This document shows positions 1 to 6,266 of a stretch of DNA of 6,359 bases, one piece after another. Source of the DNA: an uncultured Eubacteriales bacterium (GTDB lineage: Bacteria > Bacillota > Clostridia > Oscillospirales > Oscillospiraceae). Positions within the stretch are counted from its first letter, which is position 1; each line of letters begins with the position of its first letter. The stretch covers positions 1 to 6,359 of the forward strand of contig USIH01000125.1 in assembly GCA_900554705.1 (NCBI GenBank). The letters are read 5' to 3'. The notes beneath the pieces were generated by a model that was given only the letters and a program-made list of their open reading frames with translations, did not search any database and was not told where the DNA came from. The position numbers and the translations under genes are program-made.

Positions 1-54
1 CCGAACCTTTTTGGCAGTCTGCCAGCGTGCCGAAAAGGGTTTTTCGACACGCTG
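1..54 (+). repeat. Left copy of 54-bp inverted boundary repeat with internal hairpin
   Basis: The first 54 bases match the reverse complement of the last 54 bases of the window at 51 positions; the mismatches are at 21, 30 and 37. The outer 20 bases (CCGAACCTTTTTGGCAGTCT) are identical. The inner part folds on itself: 23-36 pairs with 41-54 around a GGGT loop, with one mismatch (C30 against A47). The A-run and T-run are inside the stem, so it does not look like a normal terminator. Such palindromic units are common between genes in Oscillospirales-like genomes (from general knowledge, not checked). It most likely is a dispersed REP-like element where a short-read assembly broke. A transposon end is less likely, because no transposase is present and the cargo is housekeeping. 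Confidence 0.8.
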
Positions 55-79
55 AGGCGAGGGCTATCCGCCCTCGCCT
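55..79. repeat. GC-rich perfect hairpin next to the boundary repeat, followed by gene-free AT-rich tail to 200
   Basis: AGGCGAGGGC at 55-64 pairs perfectly with GCCCTCGCCT at 70-79 around the 5-base loop TATCC. It directly abuts the 23-54 hairpin, so two stem-loops lie side by side. It is downstream of the minus-strand lipoprotein gene and could help end or protect that transcript, but neither strand shows the T-run of an intrinsic terminator right after the stem. From 80 to 200 I see no gene, no convincing promoter and only weak dyads. This stretch may be part of the same dispersed intergenic element. Confidence 0.6.
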
Positions 80-200
80 TAGACTATCCAAAAGTCCCAT
101 AGCCGTCAAAATGATTTCGCTTTTTGCAAGAAAAGTGACTGTAAGGATGCACTTCGAACAATTATAAAGCTTAACTTTTAAGTGAGGCAGTCCCTTTCAT

Positions 201-2054
201 TTATCGGTTCAGCCAGTCCTCCCAAGGCCGCGGGTCGATCTCCGGAAAGATCGTCCGGAGAAGGTCGGTCAGGTACTGTGCCTTTGCCCGCAGGTGCGGC
301 GCAGCGAAATAGTCAAAGCCGTCTGCGACGCACATATTTTCGAAAATACGGGCGCGGTCTTCCTTCGCGTAGAGACGGGCGTAGTAGTCGATGAACCAGA
401 TCCGCTCCGGATCGTCCTCGTTCCAGTAGGTATACTCGTCGGAATACAGCGTGTCGCCGTTTTCGTCGGTGTAGGCGTTGTTATAGGAGAAATCTTCGGG
501 ATTGAGCGCGTCCCAGCCGGTGATATAGCTCAGCGAGCCGTCGTCCTCGCAGACGACATAGTACTCCAGCGCGTGCCAAAGCTCATGGGAGAAGTCCGTC
601 TCCGCGAAGCCGAAGCCGCCGCTGAAAGCGATTTGGATGGTTTGCCAGCCGCTGGTCGTCACAGCGCTCGCATTGCCGATGCTGCTGGTGTCCTCCGGCA
701 GGAGAGTCATGGTGTAATAGACTGCCAGCGCGCTGTAGAGGTCATTTTTAATCTGGTCAAAGAAGTGGTCGGGATAGCGCGACAGGTAGGTCTCCAGATC
801 CCTTAAATAGGCGGCGATGTCTTCGCTTGAGACCTCGCTGAGCAGGAAACCGCCCAGCGAGTTGCCCTCCTTCGGGGAGAACGGCGAGGGACGGATGCCA
901 TAGCGGGAGAAGAGCGCGGCGGATTTGCGGCAGTTTTCCAGCGTTGCATCGTCCAGTCGCGCGGCGGAAAATTCCGCAGCGGGCGCCTCCTCTACAGCGG
1001 GGCAGTACAGCACGCTTGCCGCAGCTCCATCGAGGACGGCAAAGGCGACGTTTCCTTCGTCGCAGGCAACGCCGTAGTACTCGTTGCTTCCAATGGCGTA
1101 ACGCTCCAGCGTCGAACGTGTCAGGTCGGCACGGTAGAGGTTACAGTCGCTTAAAACGGCGGTGTAGTCGCCGTCCTGCGCGATAAGGTAAGTCTCGCCC
1201 AACCCGAAGGGAAGCGTGTGGCGCACGCCGTCAGGCGTGGCAAGAATGAGCGCATCGTCCTCGGCACGGTAGAGCACGCGGCTGTTGATCGAATGAAAGC
1301 CGTCAAGCTCCGGTGTGTAGGAGAGCGTTTGCGTGGCGCAGTCATAACGGTAGGCCGCGCTGAAGGATTCCGAGGTGACATACTGCACAATGTCGCCCTG
1401 CACGGAGAAGATCTGCGGACTGTCGCCCTCCACGGCGTTTTCGTAGAGGTGCGTTTGCTCGCCGTCGACGCAAAACAGGTTTCTGCCCTGTATGTCCCAG
1501 AGCCTGCCGTCCTCGTCCATATACAGGCGGTAAAGCTCATCTGAGGCCACGTAAGAATTGACCAGCGCACCGGAAAAATCAAAAAGCTCCAGCCGGGAAG
1601 GTGTGCCGAAATTGTTGACGATCAGGTGCTCCCGTGCCGCGTCGAGTGCGAGCAGACTGCCGGTGCTGCAAAGCGGCATCTCCAGCACCAGTCGGTTTTC
1701 CAGCAGGTCAAAGAGAACGACGGAGGCGTTTTCGTAATTCACGGAGTATTGCAGCGCGAGGTAGCGGTCGTCCAGACACACCTGTGAGTAAAAGCCGTCG
1801 CGGTCGAGCGCGTCGAGCCGATAGAGCTGCATTCCCGCGGAGGGGTAACGCTCCGCGGGGAAGCGGAACTCTTCCGGCTCCGGCGGCAGCGTTGTCACGG
1901 GCACCGGTTCCGTTGGCGGTTCGGTCGTCACCGGTTCGGTCGCGGTGCTCTGCGTGGGGCGCTGCGCCGGCTTCGCGCCGACGGTTTTTCCGCAGCCGCT
2001 CAGGCTGAGCAGCAACGAGAGGAGACAGAGAAAGCAAATAAAGCGTTTTTGCAT
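201..2054 (-). CDS. Secreted lipoprotein with propeller-like region and C-terminal HExxH zinc metallopeptidase domain
   Basis: Predicted 617-residue lipoprotein anchored on the outer face of the membrane. The N-terminus has K3/R4, a Leu-rich hydrophobic stretch (about 5-18) and the lipobox LSGC with the lipid-bearing Cys at 21. A Thr/Pro/Glu-rich linker follows (about 30-62). Residues about 75-350 are rich in short beta-strand patterns such as YLALQYSV and DGRLWDIQG, as expected of a beta-propeller; this is inferred, not a family match. The C-terminal part (about 365-617) carries HELWH at 490-494, the zinc-binding HExxH motif with E491 as likely catalytic base. YAKEDRARIFE at 562-571 resembles the segment that supplies the third ligand in related clostridial proteins; E565 is the best candidate. 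Substrate is unknown. The ATG at 2054 is preceded by AAAGGA 11 bases upstream. It lies 18 bp after the small gene and is probably cotranscribed with it. The length and signal peptide argue for an intact gene. Confidence 0.85.
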   Translation of the reverse strand: MQKRFICFLCLLSLLLSLSGCGKTVGAKPAQRPTQSTATEPVTTEPPTEPVPVTTLPPEPEEFRFPAERYPSAGMQLYRLDALDRDGFYSQVCLDDRYLALQYSVNYENASVVLFDLLENRLVLEMPLCSTGSLLALDAAREHLIVNNFGTPSRLELFDFSGALVNSYVASDELYRLYMDEDGRLWDIQGRNLFCVDGEQTHLYENAVEGDSPQIFSVQGDIVQYVTSESFSAAYRYDCATQTLSYTPELDGFHSINSRVLYRAEDDALILATPDGVRHTLPFGLGETYLIAQDGDYTAVLSDCNLYRADLTRSTLERYAIGSNEYYGVACDEGNVAFAVLDGAAASVLYCPAVEEAPAAEFSAARLDDATLENCRKSAALFSRYGIRPSPFSPKEGNSLGGFLLSEVSSEDIAAYLRDLETYLSRYPDHFFDQIKNDLYSALAVYYTMTLLPEDTSSIGNASAVTTSGWQTIQIAFSGGFGFAETDFSHELWHALEYYVVCEDDGSLSYITGWDALNPEDFSYNNAYTDENGDTLYSDEYTYWNEDDPERIWFIDYYARLYAKEDRARIFENMCVADGFDYFAAPHLRAKAQYLTDLLRTIFPEIDPRPWEDWLNR

Positions 2055-2072
2055 AGAATTAAGGTTCCTTTC

Positions 2073-2486
2073 TTACCGATCCGTATCGACGGATACGTTT
2101 TCCACTCCGTTTTCGTGAAATTCTTCCATATATTTATCCATCCGCTCGGTCAGCTCGGCATAGTTTTCCGCCGTGATCTCCGGATAACCCATGTCGCGCT
2201 TGGCAAGCTCCTCTGCGAGGATGTCGAAGAAAACACCGTCCTCGTAGTAGGCAATGGCGTCCTGTATTCCGCCCTCGTTAAAGGCGCGCGACGGAAAAGC
2301 GACGCCGAGCCGATGCTCTACCAGAGAGGCAAGGGGCGTGCCGCTGCAAAGGTCAAAGAGCTTGCTCTCAATGCGGTCGTATTCTTCGATGCGGTCGTTG
2401 CCGCGGGTGGAGTTGAGGATCCAGTTGCCGATGTATACCATGTCCAAAAGCTGGCGAAATTCGCCGTTTGTCAGTTCGATCGTCAC
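2073..2486 (-). CDS. Small acidic cytoplasmic protein of unknown function (GTG start)
   Basis: A 137-residue protein that I do not recognise as a named family. It has no signal peptide or membrane segment, is rich in Glu and Asp, and is probably mostly helical (for example FRQLLDMVYIGNWILNS near the start and the Glu-rich stretch after residue 100). No catalytic motif is visible. I chose the GTG at 2486 because an AGGTGG-like ribosome binding site sits 6 bases upstream. The in-frame ATG at 2513 overlaps the TATAAT promoter box and has no good binding site, and the ATG at 2591 would lie upstream of that promoter. It is the first gene of a two-gene unit with the lipoprotein metallopeptidase 18 bp downstream, so the two may be expressed together. 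A functional link is only suggested by position. Confidence 0.75.
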   Translation of the reverse strand: MTIELTNGEFRQLLDMVYIGNWILNSTRGNDRIEEYDRIESKLFDLCSGTPLASLVEHRLGVAFPSRAFNEGGIQDAIAYYEDGVFFDILAEELAKRDMGYPEITAENYAELTERMDKYMEEFHENGVENVSVDTDR

Positions 2487-2511
2487 GTCTTCCCACCTTC
2501 CTTTCCACCCC

Positions 2512-2540
2512 ATTATAGCGTGAAGTGTATCATTTTTCCA
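2512..2540 (-). promoter_or_regulatory. Promoter for the minus-strand small protein / lipoprotein operon
   Basis: Read on the minus strand, a perfect -10 box TATAAT lies at 2517-2512. With a 17-base spacer, TGGAAA at 2540-2535 matches the -35 consensus TTGACA at 4 of 6 positions. The expected transcript start falls near 2505, giving a leader of about 20 bases before the GTG start at 2486. This supports the short form of the small protein. Confidence 0.6.
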
Positions 2541-2550
2541 CCGAAATTTG

Positions 2551-2564
2551 ATTTTTCGAAAAAT
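2551..2564. promoter_or_regulatory. 14-bp perfect palindrome between two divergent promoters
   Basis: ATTTTTCGAAAAAT is a perfect palindrome centred between the -35 box of the minus-strand operon (2535-2540) and the proposed -35 box of ddl (2570-2575). It could be an operator that affects both directions, or simply an A/T-tract that bends DNA. There is no direct evidence for a bound protein. Confidence 0.3.
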
Positions 2565-2569
2565 TGTGC

Positions 2570-2598
2570 TTGTTTTTACGGCAGAAATCACCTATGAT
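2570..2598 (+). promoter_or_regulatory. Probable promoter of the ddl operon
   Basis: TATGAT at 2593-2598 matches the -10 consensus at 5 of 6 positions. TTGTTT at 2570-2575 is a weak -35 box (3 of 6), with the ideal 17-base spacing. The -10 sits inside a small dyad, TCACC at 2588-2592 and GGTGA at 2601-2605, which might be a control site. A ribosome binding site GGAGG at 2617-2621 follows, 10 bases before the ddl ATG. Confidence 0.5.
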
Positions 2599-2631
2599 AA
2601 GGTGACATTAAATATTGGAGGCTCATTTCCC

Positions 2632-3702
2632 ATGAGAAAACTGAGCGTTTGTGTGCTGTTTGGCGGCGTTTCGCCGGAGCACGAGGTATCGCTCCGCTCG
2701 GCGGAGTCGGTGCTGAACAACCTCGATCCGAATAAATACAACATTTTCCCCGTCGGTATCACCAAGGCGGGCGAGTGGGTGCTCTACGGCGGCAAGGACT
2801 ACAGCAAGCTGCCCAGCGGCGAGTGGCTCTCCTGCGAGGAAAACCGCCGCGCGGCGCTTTCCCCCGTGCGCGGACAGGGACTTTTGAACTTTGAGGGCGA
2901 CTGCGTCGTGCGCGAGCGCATTGACGTCGTTTTCCCCGTGCTGCACGGAGAGAACGGCGAGGACGGCGCGATCCAAGGCCTTTTGCAGTTGGCGGGGATC
3001 GCCTACGTCGGCTCGCACATCGCTGCCTCTGCCGCCTGTATGGACAAAACACTGACAAAGCTCATCGCCGACAAGGCGGGCATTCGGCAGGCGGAATGGA
3101 TGCAGGTCGACGCGCGCGCCTTGCAGAGCGGGATGGAGGGCATCCTTGACGCAGTCGAGGCGAAGTTCTCTTACCCCGTCTTTGTCAAGCCTGCCGGAAC
3201 CGGCTCCTCCGTGGGTGTCGGAAAGGCGAAAAACCGCGAAGCGCTGGAAAAGGCGCTGCTGTGCGCGGCAAAATTTGACCGCAAGCTCTTGGTCGAGGAG
3301 TTCATCAACGGCCATGAGGTCGAGGTGGCCGTTCTCGGAAACGCTGCGCCTGCGGCTTCCGTCTGCGGCGAGATCGATTCCGGAACGGAGTTTTACGACT
3401 ACGACGCGAAGTATATTTCCGATTGCGCCCGCCTGTATATCCCCGCACGCATCGACGAGGCGACGGCGGAGCGGGTGCGCGACACGGCGATCCGCGTCTA
3501 TGAGGCGATGGGGTGCAGCGGCCTGTCGCGCGTGGATTTCTTCGTGACCTATGCCGACGGGGAGATCGTCTTCAACGAGATCAACACCCTGCCGGGCTTC
3601 ACCTCCATTTCCATGTACCCCAAGCTGTTTGAGGCAAGCGGCATCGCCTATGGCGCGCTGCTCGACGAGCTGATCGCGCTTGCGCAGGAAGCCGCACAAT
3701 GA
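2632..3702 (+). CDS. ddl: D-alanine--D-alanine ligase
   Basis: Joins two D-alanines using ATP to make the dipeptide that ends the peptidoglycan stem; cytoplasmic, ATP-grasp family. The 356 residues fit the family length. Visible in order: GGVSPEHEVS at 11-20 (E16 corresponds to E. coli DdlB Glu15), FPVLHGENGEDG at 101-112, MDKTLTK at 137-143, FVKPAGTGSSVGV at 184-196 (ATP-grasp loop and the GSSVG motif), VEEF at 221-224, FYDYDAKY at 254-261, and FNEINTLPGFT at 314-324 with the metal-binding Glu/Asn residues. The Lys260-Tyr261 pair matches the Lys-Tyr of D-Ala-D-Ala enzymes (DdlB 215-216), so a vancomycin-resistance type D-Ala-D-Lac ligase is unlikely. The start at 2632 has GGAGG 10 bases upstream; the longer in-frame start at 2548 lies upstream of the promoter. 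It is the first gene of a three-gene operon. Confidence 0.96.
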   Translation: MRKLSVCVLFGGVSPEHEVSLRSAESVLNNLDPNKYNIFPVGITKAGEWVLYGGKDYSKLPSGEWLSCEENRRAALSPVRGQGLLNFEGDCVVRERIDVVFPVLHGENGEDGAIQGLLQLAGIAYVGSHIAASAACMDKTLTKLIADKAGIRQAEWMQVDARALQSGMEGILDAVEAKFSYPVFVKPAGTGSSVGVGKAKNREALEKALLCAAKFDRKLLVEEFINGHEVEVAVLGNAAPAASVCGEIDSGTEFYDYDAKYISDCARLYIPARIDEATAERVRDTAIRVYEAMGCSGLSRVDFFVTYADGEIVFNEINTLPGFTSISMYPKLFEASGIAYGALLDELIALAQEAAQ

Positions 3703-4115
3703 AGCGCGATGTTGTGATCAGGATCTCTGCCTTGCAGCGCATGGGCAGCGAGCCGGAGGAGGAAGTGAAGCTCCTCACCGAGGGCACGCTGGAGGCGCTG
3801 GAGGATCGGCTCATCCTCTCCTATGCGGAAAGCGAGCTGACGGGCTTGGAGGGCACGCGCACGAGCTTCCACATGGAAAAGGATCGTGTGACGCTCCTGC
3901 GCGAGGGCGCGACCCGTTCGCGCATGGTGTTTTGCGTGGGTGAGGAGGAGACGTCGCTCTACGACATGGGCTTTGGCGCGTTGATGATCCGCCTGCGCAC
4001 GACACGGCTGCAAAACGAGATGACCTACGAGGGCGGCACGCTGTGCGTTTCCTATGAGATCTCCGTCGAGGAGCAGCACGCCGGTGCGATCACCTACCGC
4101 ATTGAGGTAAAATAG
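3699..4115 (+). CDS. YwiB/DUF1934-family beta-barrel protein
   Basis: A 138-residue protein resembling the YwiB (DUF1934) family, small calycin-like beta-barrels of unknown function found across Firmicutes. It shows the typical run: YAESELTGLEGTRTSFHME at about 42-60, then VTLLREG at 64-70, MVFCVGEEETSLYDMGFG at about 76-93, LRTTRL at 99-104, and alternating strands at the C-terminus (LCVSYEISV, ITYRIEV). No signal peptide or membrane segment, so cytoplasmic. The ATG overlaps the ddl stop by 4 bases (ATGA), which points to translational coupling; AGGAAG lies 7 bases upstream. In Bacillus subtilis ywiB sits next to argS; here the partner is ddl. No enzymatic function can be assigned. Confidence 0.8.
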   Translation: MKRDVVIRISALQRMGSEPEEEVKLLTEGTLEALEDRLILSYAESELTGLEGTRTSFHMEKDRVTLLREGATRSRMVFCVGEEETSLYDMGFGALMIRLRTTRLQNEMTYEGGTLCVSYEISVEEQHAGAITYRIEVK

Positions 4116-4129
4116 AGGAGGATATGCCG

Positions 4130-4714
4130 ATGCTGTTTCACCATAAACAGGCCGCAGCGCGCAATACGTTCGAGCAGTGGCGGGAGCAGTGGCTCCGCCT
4201 TGTCCCGCCGGAGTGCCGCGACGTGCCCATCACGCTCGACGGGCAGACCGTTGTGGCGTTCATCAAGATCGGTCACACGGTGATGATGCTGCAAGACGGC
4301 CTTTTGATGATCCGCGAGTTCTTCGACTGCTGCGAGTTTTTTCAAAAGGCGGGGTTTCACGTCGTCTGGCTGATGCGCTGCACGCAGGATGTCGAGAACG
4401 GCTATCTGAAGCTCCTTTCGGAGAATGGCAGGCGCTGCCGCTGGCTCTGGCGGTCGCCCACGACCAACTTCGGTCGCTGGACGGGTGACAGCCGCAACGC
4501 GACCATTCTGCTGCAATACCGTGAGCTGGAAGATCCGACGAATATCGCGCAGAGCAACGAGCGCGTTTTGCAGCGCGTGGTCTGGGCCGACAGCGACAGA
4601 CCCGAGGAGATGATCCCGGGACGCACCAAGTTTAACACCGTGGCGCTTCCCGCCACGCCGTCGGAGCTGCGGCGCTGGCTCGAAGGGGAAGCAATGAGCA
4701 AATTACAAAAATAG
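4130..4714 (+). CDS. CoiA-like competence-type protein, predicted nuclease residues lost
   Basis: A 194-residue cytoplasmic protein. Its arrangement resembles CoiA-like PD-(D/E)XK proteins: W17 and W21 near the N-terminus, AFIKIGHTVMMLQ at 43-55, a helix, then FFQKAGFHVVWLM at 70-82, matching the usual pattern AD(I/V)KIG...(I/V)E(F/I)Q...FY...G(Y/F)..(V/I)W(L/I). At the places where family members have the metal-binding Asp and Glu it has F44 and M53; Q55 is kept, and the usual His-Ser after it is Asp-Gly. If this alignment is right, nuclease activity is lost and a structural or DNA-binding role is more likely. The alignment is from memory. GAGGAGG at 4115-4121 is only 2 bases from the ATG at 4124 but 8 from the ATG at 4130, so I prefer 4130. 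Only 14 bases separate it from the YwiB gene, so it belongs to the ddl operon. Confidence 0.55.
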   Translation: MLFHHKQAAARNTFEQWREQWLRLVPPECRDVPITLDGQTVVAFIKIGHTVMMLQDGLLMIREFFDCCEFFQKAGFHVVWLMRCTQDVENGYLKLLSENGRRCRWLWRSPTTNFGRWTGDSRNATILLQYRELEDPTNIAQSNERVLQRVVWADSDRPEEMIPGRTKFNTVALPATPSELRRWLEGEAMSKLQK

Positions 4715-4715
4715 C

Positions 4716-4743
4716 TTGCATTTCAGGAAAAAAGAACTATAAT
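4716..4743 (+). promoter_or_regulatory. Promoter of the glyA leader
   Basis: A perfect -10 box TATAAT at 4738-4743 lies 16 bases after TTGCAT at 4716-4721 (3 of 6 to the -35 consensus). The -35 box begins 2 bases after the stop codon of the preceding gene (4712-4714), so glyA has its own promoter packed tightly against the ddl operon. The transcript would start near 4750, about 11 bases before the riboswitch. No terminator separates the two units, so readthrough from ddl would also meet the riboswitch. Confidence 0.65.
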
Positions 4744-4760
4744 GACCCTATACAGCCCGC

Positions 4761-4921
4761 GAAGGCGATTTCGGGAAAGCGGCGCACGCCCTCCGAAGGA
4801 GCAACACTCTCAGGAAAACCGACCGGATCGTCAAGGGCGTCTCTGGAGAAGCTCATGCAGATGAGTGCCGAAGGTGCAAGGAAGCGTCCGCTTCCGAATC
4901 TCTCAGGCAAAAGGACGGAGT
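4761..4921 (+). promoter_or_regulatory. Tandem (two-aptamer) glycine riboswitch
   Basis: Binds free glycine in the nascent transcript. Both aptamers carry the conserved cores. Aptamer I: CCGAAGGAGCAA at 4793-4804, then CTCTCAGG at 4807-4814; its P1 stem pairs CGAT 4766-4769 and CGG 4772-4774 with CCG 4823-4825 and ATCG 4827-4830. Aptamer II: GCCGAAGGTGCAA at 4867-4879, then CTCTCAGGCAAAAGGACGG from 4900; its P1 pairs CTCTG 4841-4845 with CGGAG 4916-4920, its P2 is CTCAT/ATGAG (4852-4865), and its P3 is GGAAGC/GCTTCC (4880-4895). The two are joined by a short linker, the classic layout that controls glycine genes. It lies in the leader of glyA and is followed by a terminator, so it acts on transcription. 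Whether glycine turns glyA on or off cannot be read here. Confidence 0.95.
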
Positions 4922-4958
4922 TGTTTTCTTCCCATAAGGGGAAGAGTTTCGCCTCGCA

Positions 4959-4992
4959 TGAACGCAGCCGGAGCGGGCTGCGTTCATTTTTT
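4959..4992 (+). terminator. Intrinsic terminator of the glycine riboswitch (expression platform)
   Basis: TGAACGCAGCC at 4959-4969 pairs perfectly with GGCTGCGTTCA at 4976-4986 around a 6-base loop, followed by six T residues (4987-4992). This is a textbook Rho-independent terminator, 20 bases before the glyA start. A smaller hairpin (TCTTCCC 4927-4933 with GGGAAGA 4939-4945) lies between aptamer II and it. A rival stem, GCC-CGC at 4951-4957 with GCGGGC at 4973-4978, would use part of the right arm and might act as an antiterminator, but it is weak and unproven. Confidence 0.9.
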
Positions 4993-5012
4993 ACGGAAGG
5001 GAAGTGTGCAGT

Positions 5013-6266
5013 ATGCTTTCACCTGCACAAAACAATGCCTTCGTGGCGGAATTGGATCCGGAGGTCGGTACGCTTTTGCAGTGGGAGCTGGAGCGGCAGC
5101 GGGAGAGCATCGAATTGATCGCTTCGGAAAATCTGACCTCCCGCGCCGTGATGGCGTGTATGGGTTCGGCTCTGACCAACAAATATGCCGAGGGGTTGCC
5201 CGGGCGGCGCTACTACGGCGGCTGCGAGGCGGTCGACGAGATCGAGCGCATCGCAATTGCGCGTGCCAAGGCGCTCTTCGGCGCGGAGTTTGTAAACGTC
5301 CAGCCGCACAGCGGAACGCAGGCAAATCTTGCAGTCTATCAGGCGCTGCTTCGGCCGAATGACACGATCCTTGCAATGCGCCTGTCCGATGGCGGACACC
5401 TGAGCCACGGCAGCGCGGTCAATGCCTCCGGCAAGCTCTACCGCGTGGTGTCCTACGGGGTCGATCCGGCCACGGGACGCATCGACTACGACGAGGTGGA
5501 GCGCTTAGCGCAGCGGCACCACCCCAAGATCATCGTCGCGGGGGCGTCCGCCTATCCGCGCAGGATCGACTTTGCGCGCTTTGCGGACATCGCACATGCG
5601 TGCGGCGCGTATTTCATGGTCGATATGGCACACATTGCGGGACTGGTCGCGGGCGGCCAGCACCCAAGCCCGATCCCCTATGCCGACGTTGTGACGACGA
5701 CGACGCATAAGACGCTGCGCGGCCCGCGCGGCGGCGTCATCATGGGAAAAGCGGAGCTGGAAAAGAAGCTCAACTCCGCCGTCTTCCCCGGCACGCAGGG
5801 CGGCCCGCTGATGCACGTCATCGCGGCCAAGGCCGTCTGCTTTGCCGAGGCGCTGAAGCCGGAGTTCCGCGCATACGCCGCGCAGGTGGTCAAAAATGCG
5901 GCGGCGCTTGCGCAGGCGCTGCAAAAGCGGGGCTTCCCCCTTGTTTCCGGCGGGACGGACAACCACCTGATGCTGGTCGATCTGCGCCCGCTCGGCCTCA
6001 CGGGGCTGGAGCTGCAAACGCGGCTGGATGAGAACCATATCACGATCAACAAGAATGCCCTGCCGGACGACACCTTCCCGCCCTCCGTGTGCGGCGGCGT
6101 GCGCATCGGAACGCCCGCCGTGACCACGCGCGGCATGGGCGAGCGGGAGATGGAGACTCTTGCCGCTTGCATAACGGACACGGCGCGAGACTTTGAAGGT
6201 ACGCGCGTGCGCGTGCGCGCCGCCGTTGACGAACTGACAAGGCGTTTTCCGCTTTATGCGGAGTAA
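5013..6266 (+). CDS. glyA: Serine hydroxymethyltransferase
   Basis: PLP-dependent cytoplasmic enzyme that converts serine and tetrahydrofolate to glycine and 5,10-methylene-tetrahydrofolate, reversibly; the main source of one-carbon units. The 417 residues match the bacterial family length. Motifs: ELIASEN at 34-40, [15 protein letters not shown] at 56-70, QPHSGTQAN at 97-105, GGHLSHG at 127-133, [13 protein letters not shown] at 203-215 (D204 and H207 contact PLP), [14 protein letters not shown] at 228-241 (K233 forms the Schiff base), [11 protein letters not shown] at 258-268, and [14 protein letters not shown] at 362-375. No key residue is missing. The ATG at 5013 is chosen: GGGAAG lies 8 bases upstream, whereas the in-frame GTG at 5004 overlaps that site. 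Expression is under the upstream glycine riboswitch and terminator, which supports the role. Confidence 0.97.
   Translation: MLSPAQNNAFVAELDPEVGTLLQWELERQRESIELIASENLTSRAVMACMGSALTNKYAEGLPGRRYYGGCEAVDEIERIAIARAKALFGAEFVNVQPHSGTQANLAVYQALLRPNDTILAMRLSDGGHLSHGSAVNASGKLYRVVSYGVDPATGRIDYDEVERLAQRHHPKIIVAGASAYPRRIDFARFADIAHACGAYFMVDMAHIAGLVAGGQHPSPIPYADVVTTTTHKTLRGPRGGVIMGKAELEKKLNSAVFPGTQGGPLMHVIAAKAVCFAEALKPEFRAYAAQVVKNAAALAQALQKRGFPLVSGGTDNHLMLVDLRPLGLTGLELQTRLDENHITINKNALPDDTFPPSVCGGVRIGTPAVTTRGMGEREMETLAACITDTARDFEGTRVRVRAAVDELTRRFPLYAE

Noticed and set aside
161..168. TATAAT/TATAAA-like boxes as a promoter near the left end
   Set aside because: No acceptable -35 box at 16-18 bases on either strand and no gene start downstream; AT-rich spacer explains it.
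294..806. A 170-codon plus-strand frame opposite the lipoprotein gene
   Set aside because: It lies antisense to the metallopeptidase region with the HELWH motif, has no ribosome binding site and has the Val/Arg-rich look of a shadow frame.
2487..2591. Longer N-terminus (172 residues) for the small minus-strand protein
   Set aside because: The extension covers the TATAAT and -35 boxes on the same strand; the GTG at 2486 has a good ribosome binding site.
2548..2631. Longer N-terminus for Ddl starting at 2548
   Set aside because: The extra codons lie over the promoter, and the family begins with the short strand before GGxSxE, as from 2632, where a GGAGG site is well placed.
2623..3699. A 358-codon open frame on the minus strand opposite ddl
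   Set aside because: ddl is unmistakable on the plus strand with all motifs. The antisense frame is low in complexity, matches no family and reflects GC-rich codon positions.
2632..3702. Vancomycin-resistance type D-Ala-D-Lac ligase
   Set aside because: The Lys260-Tyr261 pair and surrounding loop match D-Ala-D-Ala ligases, and there are no vanH- or vanX-like neighbours.
4124..4129. ATG at 4124 as the start of the CoiA-like gene
   Set aside because: It is only 2 bases from the GAGGAGG site; the ATG at 4130 has normal spacing. The difference is two residues.
5004..5012. GTG at 5004 as the start of glyA
   Set aside because: It overlaps the ribosome binding site; the ATG at 5013 gives the expected family N-terminus and normal spacing.
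4855..5362. Plus-strand open frames running from the riboswitch into glyA
   Set aside because: They cover conserved aptamer and terminator structure, then run out of frame through glyA; the translations look random.
5505..6038. A 177-codon minus-strand frame inside glyA
   Set aside because: Entirely antisense to conserved glyA motifs; Arg-rich shadow of a GC-rich gene.
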